64,000 nt of DNA from Streptomyces phaeofaciens (GTDB taxonomy: Bacteria > Actinomycetota > Actinomycetes > Streptomycetales > Streptomycetaceae). Where the stretch lies: NCBI RefSeq assembly GCF_014648915.1, contig NZ_BMSA01000010.1, forward strand, positions 186,001 through 250,000, given 5' to 3'. The position numbers were made by a program, and so were the translations under genes. The notes under the pieces were generated by a model. The model ran no database searches. It saw only the letters and a program-made list of their open reading frames with translations, and was not told where the DNA came from. This document shows positions 58,943-64,000 of this stretch, piece after piece. Each line of letters begins with the position of its first letter. Positions within the stretch are counted from its first letter, which is position 1.

Positions 58943-58996
58943 CTCCTCGCGCTCGCGCGTCCCCCCTGCGAAGGCGGGGAACGCGAGTGCGAGGAG
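58943..58996 (+). terminator. argS terminator that also covers the next ribosome-binding site
   Basis: CTCCTCGCGCTCGCG (58943-58957) pairs with CGCGAGTGCGAGGAG (58982-58996), one mismatch in 15, with a 24-base loop. The 3' arm ends in GAGGAG, the ribosome-binding site of the gene at 59002. Confidence 0.65.
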
Positions 58997-59001
58997 AGTC
59001 G

Positions 59002-59157
59002 GTGGGCGGCGCGGACGATCCGACGGTGGGCGAGGCCCTGTACGGCATGCTGCTGATCGGGGTGGCCGGTGTGGTGATCCCGGCGCTCGTGGTGCTTCCG
59101 CTCATCGGCCTGGGCATCTGGCTGGCCCACCGTCCATGGGCCCGGAAGTCCCGCTGA
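59002..59157 (+). CDS. 51-residue membrane protein
   Basis: This very short gene has a GTG start 5 bases after GAGGAG. The product has a short acidic lead (GGADDPTVGEALYG), one membrane helix (MLLIGVAGVVIPALVVLPLIG) and a basic end (HRPWARKSR). It belongs to no family I recognise, but its position after argS and its normal ribosome-binding site support translation. The ribosome-binding site is inside the argS terminator hairpin. Confidence 0.6.
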   Translation: MGGADDPTVGEALYGMLLIGVAGVVIPALVVLPLIGLGIWLAHRPWARKSR

Positions 59158-59167
59158 CGGCGGACGC

Positions 59168-60466
59168 TCAGCCGATCGCCCGGTACGCCTCGATCCCGGC
59201 CGCCGGTGTCCGTACCAGTCCCGCGTAGGCGCTCACGGCGAAGGGCGTGATCCCGCCGTCCGCCGCCCGGTCCTCGCCGGTGCGGGCGTCGAGGATCACG
59301 GGGCCGTTCTCCGTCCCGCCGTAGACGGCGCCGTGCCAGGCCGTGGAGATCTCGGGGACCAGGCGGTCCGTGCCGTCGCCCTCCTCGATCGACCAGAGTT
59401 CCTTCCAGGTGGTGTCGAGGGCGAAGACCCGCTTGTGGCCGTTCTCCCGGGCGGTGGACGCGCAGACCGTCGTGCCCCGCTCGTCCCACAGGCAGGTGAG
59501 GGAGGAGAGCCCGGCCGTCCTGGCGGAGCCGTAGGAGGCCGGCGGGCGGCCCGTCGAGGCGGTCAGCAGGACGGCGCCGTCCCGCTCGTCGTACGCGCGG
59601 GGGTCCAGATCGGCCGTGAACACACCGGCACCGACACCCACGGGGGCCAGCGTGGCGCCGAGGAGTTCCGGGCCGTCGTACGTCCAGGCGGGCTTGCCGT
59701 CGGCCAGGCCGACTCCCTGGACGGAGATCCCGCCGTCCGTCTCGCCGTTGGCGTCGGCGAGGCCGACGGTCACGCCCGTGTCGACGAACTTCGCGGCGAA
59801 CCCCTCGGCCGTCCAGGCCGCCTTGTGGGTGCCGAGGGCGACGCCGACGGACGAGGCGTGACGGTCGTCGCCCAGCCGGATCACCGCGGTGTCCGCGTTG
59901 GCTCCGACGAGGACCGGATCGCCCTGCTCCCGGCTGCCCGGGCGCTGCACGGTCGTCGTCCACAGGCGCTTGCCGGTGCCCGGGTCGAGGGCGGTGACCT
60001 CGACGAGGGGCCGGTCGGGTGTGGTGCCGGAGCCGGGGGCGGTCACCGCGAAGGCCGCCAGCAGGGCCCGCTTCCCGTCGATCTGCGCGAAGACCGGCCG
60101 GGACACCGAGCCGGCGCCGTGGTCGGCGTCCTCGGTGGGCTCGCCCTGCGGCTTCACGCTCCACAGCCGCCGGCCGTCGAGGGCGCTCACCGCCCTGACC
60201 CCCCCGTCGGAGACGGCGTACGCGGTGGTGCCGTCCAGCCGGACGTTCCACGCCTCGTCGTCCAGGGCGCCGCCCACGATGTGCTGGGCTCCGGGATCCT
60301 CGAACGTCACGGGCGGATCGTAGGACTTGGCCGCCGGTGAGGCCGAAGTCCCGGGCCCCGCACCGCCGTCCGGGGTGTCCGCGTCCCCGGACCCGCCTCC
60401 CCCGCAGGCCGTGAGCAGTCCGAGCGCGGCCAGTATGCCCAGTGCGGATGCCGTTCGGCGTCCCAT
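59168..60466 (-). CDS. PQQ-like beta-propeller lipoprotein
   Basis: This 432-residue protein has a signal with the lipobox LLTAC near residue 20, a Gly/Asp/Pro-rich linker, then repeating blades. These include VRAVSALDGRRLWSVKP, EVTALDPGTGKRLWTTTV and PVILDARTGEDRA, typical of PQQ-binding-like/WD-like beta-propellers. Such proteins are extracellular sensors or adaptors, and the PQQ ligands are not required. The ATG follows GGGGG. It is divergent from the DUF4253 gene. Confidence 0.85.
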   Translation of the reverse strand: MGRRTASALGILAALGLLTACGGGGSGDADTPDGGAGPGTSASPAAKSYDPPVTFEDPGAQHIVGGALDDEAWNVRLDGTTAYAVSDGGVRAVSALDGRRLWSVKPQGEPTEDADHGAGSVSRPVFAQIDGKRALLAAFAVTAPGSGTTPDRPLVEVTALDPGTGKRLWTTTVQRPGSREQGDPVLVGANADTAVIRLGDDRHASSVGVALGTHKAAWTAEGFAAKFVDTGVTVGLADANGETDGGISVQGVGLADGKPAWTYDGPELLGATLAPVGVGAGVFTADLDPRAYDERDGAVLLTASTGRPPASYGSARTAGLSSLTCLWDERGTTVCASTARENGHKRVFALDTTWKELWSIEEGDGTDRLVPEISTAWHGAVYGGTENGPVILDARTGEDRAADGGITPFAVSAYAGLVRTPAAGIEAYRAIG

Positions 60467-60560
60467 GCGTGTACCCCCGTACGCGTGTCGGCGGCGTTCC
60501 CGCCGCTCCCTTCGATCATGGCATCCCGCACTGTCAGTGCCTGCCCCTACAGTCACCGGC

Positions 60561-61343
60561 ATGGCGACTCTTCCCAATCCGCTGCCGAAGCTCGCGTCCG
60601 ATCCGAGCGGGCGTTCCCTGGGGCTGCGGCTCCCTCCGGGGCGACTGATCGACACGACCGGCGAGGACGACCCGTGGCACGAACCGCTGCTCTGGCACGC
60701 CGACAAGGGGGCCGCGCCGGGCACCTGGGCGGCGCTGGGCTCTCCGGCGGCACGCGCGGGGCTGCTGCCGGTTCTGATCGACCTCGGCAGCGATCAGGGC
60801 GGGCCGCAGAACTGGGACCTGATGCCCGGTGAGACGTCCTACCCCGGGGACCACGACGCCGAGGAGGTGCTCGCGGAGTTCTGGGGCGAGGACCCGTCCG
60901 AGGCGTGGCCGGGACTGGCCGACGCCTGCGCCCTGGTCGCCGATCCGGACGTACGGGCCACCGAGGTCGCCGACTCCCTGACCGCGGGACCGGTCTGGTT
61001 CACGGATCCGCACCTGGCCCTGGTGCCGGCCCGCCGCTCCGCCGACATCCCGGCCGCCGTCGGCTGGTCCGGCCCGGTGAACCACGAGAACGACGTGGCC
61101 CGTCTCTCTGCCGTGCTGCGCTCCTGGGAGGACCGCTTCGGCATACGGGTCGTCGCCCTCGGCTTCGACGTCCTCGTGATCTCCGTGGCCGCCCCGCCCA
61201 CCACGCTCGCCGCCGCCGAGTCCCTGGCGGCGGAGCACTTCGCGTTCTGCCCGGACAACATCGAGCAGAGCGCCCCGTACAGCCTGAGCGGGTACGCGCG
61301 GCGGCTCGTCGGCGAGCGCTCCTGGTCCTTCTGGTGGGACTGA
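60561..61343 (+). CDS. DUF4253 domain protein
   Basis: This 260-residue cytoplasmic protein has the DUF4253 domain in its second half: WSGPVNHENDVARLSAVLRS, FGIRVVALGFDVLVISVAAPP and AEHFAFCPDNIEQ. The ending SLSGYARRLVGERSWSFWWD is typical. The N-terminus is a lead of unknown fold. The function of the family is unknown, with a possible link to toxin immunity proteins. The ATG has no strong ribosome-binding site. Confidence 0.82.
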   Translation: MATLPNPLPKLASDPSGRSLGLRLPPGRLIDTTGEDDPWHEPLLWHADKGAAPGTWAALGSPAARAGLLPVLIDLGSDQGGPQNWDLMPGETSYPGDHDAEEVLAEFWGEDPSEAWPGLADACALVADPDVRATEVADSLTAGPVWFTDPHLALVPARRSADIPAAVGWSGPVNHENDVARLSAVLRSWEDRFGIRVVALGFDVLVISVAAPPTTLAAAESLAAEHFAFCPDNIEQSAPYSLSGYARRLVGERSWSFWWD

Positions 61344-61353
61344 CCCCGGCCCG

Positions 61354-62616
61354 CTACCGGCCGAGCAGCCCCTTGCCCAGCCTTCGCAGGCCCTCCCCGA
61401 TCTCCTCGGGCGTCTGCGTCACGAAGCACAGCCGCAGCGTCGAACGGTCGGGCTCACCGGCGTAGAAGGGAGCGCCGGGGACGTACGCCACGTCCTGCCG
61501 CAGCACCTGCGGCAGCAGGGCCGTGGTGTCGTACGACTCCGGCAGCCGGGCCCAGAGGAACATGCCGCCGTCCGGGCTGTTCCACACCGACCCCTGCGGC
61601 AGGGCGTCCGGCAGGCCGGCGAGCATCGCGTCGCGCCGCTCCCGGTACACCGCCGCCACCCGCCGCACATGGGCGTCCAGGTCGCGGACGTCCAGATAGC
61701 GGGCCGCCGCGAGCTGGTTGACGGTCGGCGTGTGCAGGTCGGCGGCCTGCTTGGCGACGGCGCAGGCGCGGCGCAGCTCCGCCGGGGCGCGCAGCCAGCC
61801 CAGCCGCAGGCCGGGGGCCATCACCTTGGAGAAGGAGCCGAGCAGGACGGTGCGGTCGCGGGCGCCGGGGTGGGCGGCGATCCAGGGGACGTGCTCGCCG
61901 TCGTAGCGGAGTTCGCCGTAGGGGTCGTCCTCGACGATCCACAGGCCGTGCCGGGCGGCGACGGCGGCGAGCGCGGCGCGGCGCCCGGCGGGCAGGGTAC
62001 GGCCGGTGGGGTTCTGGAAGGTGGGGACGGTGTAGAGGAGCTTGGGGCGTTCGCGGGCGACGAGTGCGGCGAGGGCGTCCGGGTCCGGGCCGTCCGCGTC
62101 CCCGGGGACGGCGACGATCCGGGCCCCGGCCAGACCGAAGGCCTGGAGGGCGGCCAGATAGCAGGGCTCCTCGACCAGGACGGTGTCGCCGGGGTCGACG
62201 AGAGCGGTCGCCAGCAGCGACAGGGCCTGCTGGGAGCCGGTGGTGACGAGCAGGTCGTCGGCGTCGGTCGGCAGGCCGCGGGCCGTGACACGCGCCGCCA
62301 GCCGCTCGCGCAGCGCCGGCTCTCCCTCGGTCGTGGCGTACTGGAGGGCCTGGGCCGGGGCCTCCTCCAGCACGTGCCGGAACGCGTCCGCGACCCCCTC
62401 GCGGTCGAACAGCTCCGGAGCGGGCAGCCCGCCCGCGAAGTTGATCACCTCGGGGCGGGCGGTGACGGCGAGGATGTCCCGCACCGGCGAACCACCGGTC
62501 GTCCGGACCCGGTCGGCCAGCGGGGGGACGGGGCTGGACGGGGAGGCCGGGACGGCGGTCGCGGTGGCGGCGGACGCGTGCGCGGATGCGGATGCGGGCG
62601 CGGATGCGGGTGTCAT
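61354..62616 (-). CDS. PLP-dependent aminotransferase (class I/II, LysN/MocR-like)
   Basis: This 420-residue protein has an Ala/Ser/Pro-rich low-complexity lead (about 1-35) and a fold-type I aminotransferase body. NFAGGLPAPELF, LQYATTEGEPALRERLAARV, TVPTFQNPTGRTL and the PLP lysine in LLGSFSKVMAPGLRLGW are typical of the 2-aminoadipate/KAT-like subgroup that shares its domain with MocR regulators. No HTH is present. It probably transaminates an aromatic or branched amino acid. ATG start, convergent with the DUF4253 gene. Confidence 0.9.
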   Translation of the reverse strand: MTPASAPASASAHASAATATAVPASPSSPVPPLADRVRTTGGSPVRDILAVTARPEVINFAGGLPAPELFDREGVADAFRHVLEEAPAQALQYATTEGEPALRERLAARVTARGLPTDADDLLVTTGSQQALSLLATALVDPGDTVLVEEPCYLAALQAFGLAGARIVAVPGDADGPDPDALAALVARERPKLLYTVPTFQNPTGRTLPAGRRAALAAVAARHGLWIVEDDPYGELRYDGEHVPWIAAHPGARDRTVLLGSFSKVMAPGLRLGWLRAPAELRRACAVAKQAADLHTPTVNQLAAARYLDVRDLDAHVRRVAAVYRERRDAMLAGLPDALPQGSVWNSPDGGMFLWARLPESYDTTALLPQVLRQDVAYVPGAPFYAGEPDRSTLRLCFVTQTPEEIGEGLRRLGKGLLGR

Positions 62617-62836
62617 GGCCGCACCATAGAGAGATACGTGCCGTCTACACCTGGCTTTTCGGCATACGGACACCACCGCGGCCCGCGCGCCCGCCGCCCG
62701 TACACCGGTCGCCCGTCCCGTACCGCGTCCCAGGGATGCGATGTCGGCGCAGGTCACAGGGCACGGGACCGGATCCGCGTCCCGAGTCGGGCGCCGGAGG
62801 TGGCCGGCCGGAGGCGGGACGACCGAGGCTTGCCGC

Positions 62837-63058
62837 ATGTCCCCACGCCCCACTCCCGCAACCGCCGTTCCGGTCCGCCGCCGCGTCCGGCTGCTGGCCG
62901 CCGCGCTGACCGCCGTCGCCGCGCTCACCCTCACCGCGTGCCACGACGGCGAGGGCCTGCGCGACGAGGGGCCGTCGGGGAACAGCACGTCGACCGGCGC
63001 CGACGGCGAACCCGCCGGCAGCACCGGCGCCGACAGCGGTAGCGGCAGCGGTTCCTAA
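62837..63058 (+). CDS. Small lipoprotein
   Basis: This 73-residue protein has an Arg-rich start (VPVRRRVRL), a hydrophobic core and the lipobox TLTAC (Cys near 35). The mature part is only about 38 residues of Gly, Ser, Thr and acidic residues without a fold. The ATG at 62837 gives the usual signal length. The last 4 bases overlap the convergent gene. Function unknown. Confidence 0.6.
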   Translation: MSPRPTPATAVPVRRRVRLLAAALTAVAALTLTACHDGEGLRDEGPSGNSTSTGADGEPAGSTGADSGSGSGS

Positions 63059-64000
63059 GGCGTCGCGGAGGCTCCCGCCCGCTGCCAGGCGGAACCGCCG
63101 AGCGGGAACTCGTAGGCCGGGCGCCCGTTGTCGCCGCTGGTGCGGAACGGCCTGCCCTCGTCGTCGATCCTCAGCGTGCCCCGCCGTGAGCCGCTGGACC
63201 AGGACAGCTCCAGATACCAGCTCACGTCGTACGCGGAGGCGTCGGCGGTCACGTAGTAGACCTCCGGGTCGGACTCGCTCACCGTGAACGGGAAGTCCCG
63301 GTGCCCCGCCTCGGGCACCAGCGCCGGGCGCGCCGCGTCCAGGGCGACCGAGAAGGCGCGCGTCGGCACACTGCCGCCGCAGCCGACGCCCGGGTAGCCC
63401 ATGGCGTAGTCGTTCCAGGCGAGCGGGGAGCGCACGGCCACCGTACGGACCGTCAGGCTGTCCACGACCACGGTCTCGGCGCCCCGCCCCTGCACCGTCA
63501 GTTCCAGGTACTGCTCCCCCGCCGACACGGCCCCGTGCCGGGAGACCCAGGCCGGCGCGTCCGGCTCGACCGGCGGCGGGCTGACCTCCCCCGGTCCCTG
63601 CCGGATCAGGTAGTGCTGCCCGCAGGGACTTTCCCAGGCGTACGGGCGGATGGTGACCGTCAGCGGGACGGCCGTGCCGGAACCCTCGGCCGCGGTGTCG
63701 GACCCGGCGGAACCGGCGGCGGACGCGGAGGGCGACGAGGCGGACGAGGGGGAGGCGGAGCCGGACGGGGTCCCGGTCGCGGTCGGCGAGGGGGAGGCCG
63801 AGGCGGACGGCGAGCCGCCCCGCTCACCCCGCCCCTGCGCGGACGCCGCCCCCACGGAGCCTTTGGCGCCGCCGTCGTCGTCCGTGCCACCGCCCGGAAG
63901 GACGAGGGCCAGGGCGAGCGCCACGGAGCCGAGGGCGACCGCGGCACCGACACCGGCGAGGAACAACGGGCGGCGGGTGCGCGGGGGTTGCCCACCGCCG
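63055..64000 (-). CDS. Membrane-anchored extracytoplasmic protein, 5' end outside the window
   Basis: The reading frame is open to the end of the window, so the true start lies beyond 64000. The visible part has a membrane helix (FLAGVGAAVALGSVALALALVL) preceded by PPRTRRPL. A Ser/Pro/Thr/Ala-rich linker follows, then an outside beta domain with VPLTVTIRPYAWESPCGQHYLIR, VDSLTVRTVAV, CGGSVPTRAFSVALDA and PFTVSESDPEVYYV. Actinomycete proteins of this type often have a cytoplasmic HTH or a small regulatory head in front, which cannot be judged here. Confidence 0.7.
   Translation of the reverse strand, partial: GGGQPPRTRRPLFLAGVGAAVALGSVALALALVLPGGGTDDDGGAKGSVGAASAQGRGERGGSPSASASPSPTATGTPSGSASPSSASSPSASAAGSAGSDTAAEGSGTAVPLTVTIRPYAWESPCGQHYLIRQGPGEVSPPPVEPDAPAWVSRHGAVSAGEQYLELTVQGRGAETVVVDSLTVRTVAVRSPLAWNDYAMGYPGVGCGGSVPTRAFSVALDAARPALVPEAGHRDFPFTVSESDPEVYYVTADASAYDVSWYLELSWSSGSRRGTLRIDDEGRPFRTSGDNGRPAYEFPLGGSAWQRAGASATP

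Overview
The window is chromosomal DNA from a high-GC actinomycete, almost certainly a Streptomyces. The evidence is a GC content near 72%, frequent GTG starts with GAGG/GGAG ribosome-binding sites, GTGA/ATGA stop-start overlaps, a class I lysyl-tRNA synthetase, a SpoIIE-type phosphatase fused to PAS/GAF/ATPase domains, and many actinomycete-specific families (DUF574 methyltransferase, DUF2637, DUF6325, DUF7144, TIGR03086). I see no rRNA or tRNA gene, CRISPR array or transposase. The region is mostly core genome. The only clear mobile-type gene is a LAGLIDADG homing endonuclease at 49620-50513.

Layout. 29-3206 (minus): late menaquinone genes of the futalosine route (UbiX-like, MqnP-like prenyltransferase, UbiD-like). 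3374-6772 (plus): a small membrane protein, a structured non-coding stretch, a 77-aa orphan protein, then two neighbouring regulators that each carry two copies of their own DNA-binding fold. 6711-9493: CDP-alcohol phosphatidyltransferase, a yeast-type cytosine deaminase overlapping an isopenicillin-N-synthase-like oxygenase, and a frameshifted SRPBCC gene. 9532-11051: ECF sigma factor with a membrane-anchored partner. 11139-18820 (minus): System II cytochrome c maturation genes (ResA, CcdA, ResB, CcsB) behind a polysaccharide-deacetylase lipoprotein, a histidine phosphatase and HemL, so haem precursor synthesis and haem attachment sit together.

19181-29527: a conserved unknown protein, a ClC-type channel, a minus-strand operon (repeat-bearing membrane protein, BrkB-like protein, DUF2252 protein, GH15 glycosidase), and small membrane or lipoproteins among several short tandem repeats. 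29584-34678: methyltransferase, a metallo-beta-lactamase-fold hydrolase divergent from a CGNR regulator with a three-copy operator-like element, an ECF sigma factor, a Met/His-rich membrane protein, an orphan LuxR-type regulator and a secreted protein. 34748-44459 (minus): SpoIIE-type phosphatase, MFS exporter, M20 peptidase, a two-component system, a flavin monooxygenase with its FMN reductase, and a TIGR03086 protein. 44522-49413: AraC regulator, a two-part permease, a secreted protein, a SnoaL-like protein, and an SDR with a tiny DUF6126 protein.

49414-51687: homing endonuclease behind a run of hairpins, ending tail-to-tail with RtcB RNA ligase. 51895-55205: two DUF3558-type lipoproteins and a SpdB-like DUF2637 membrane protein. 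55267-59157: divergent lysS and argS and a tiny membrane protein. 59168-64000: beta-propeller lipoprotein, DUF4253 protein, PLP aminotransferase, a small lipoprotein and a membrane-anchored protein cut by the window end.

The parts I judge least explained are the homing endonuclease with its hairpin leader, the two double-HTH regulators beside a structured leader, the deaminase/oxygenase pair, and the repeated CTCACGGATG element between the hydrolase and the CGNR regulator. All functions are inferred from motifs and family resemblance; no database search was run.
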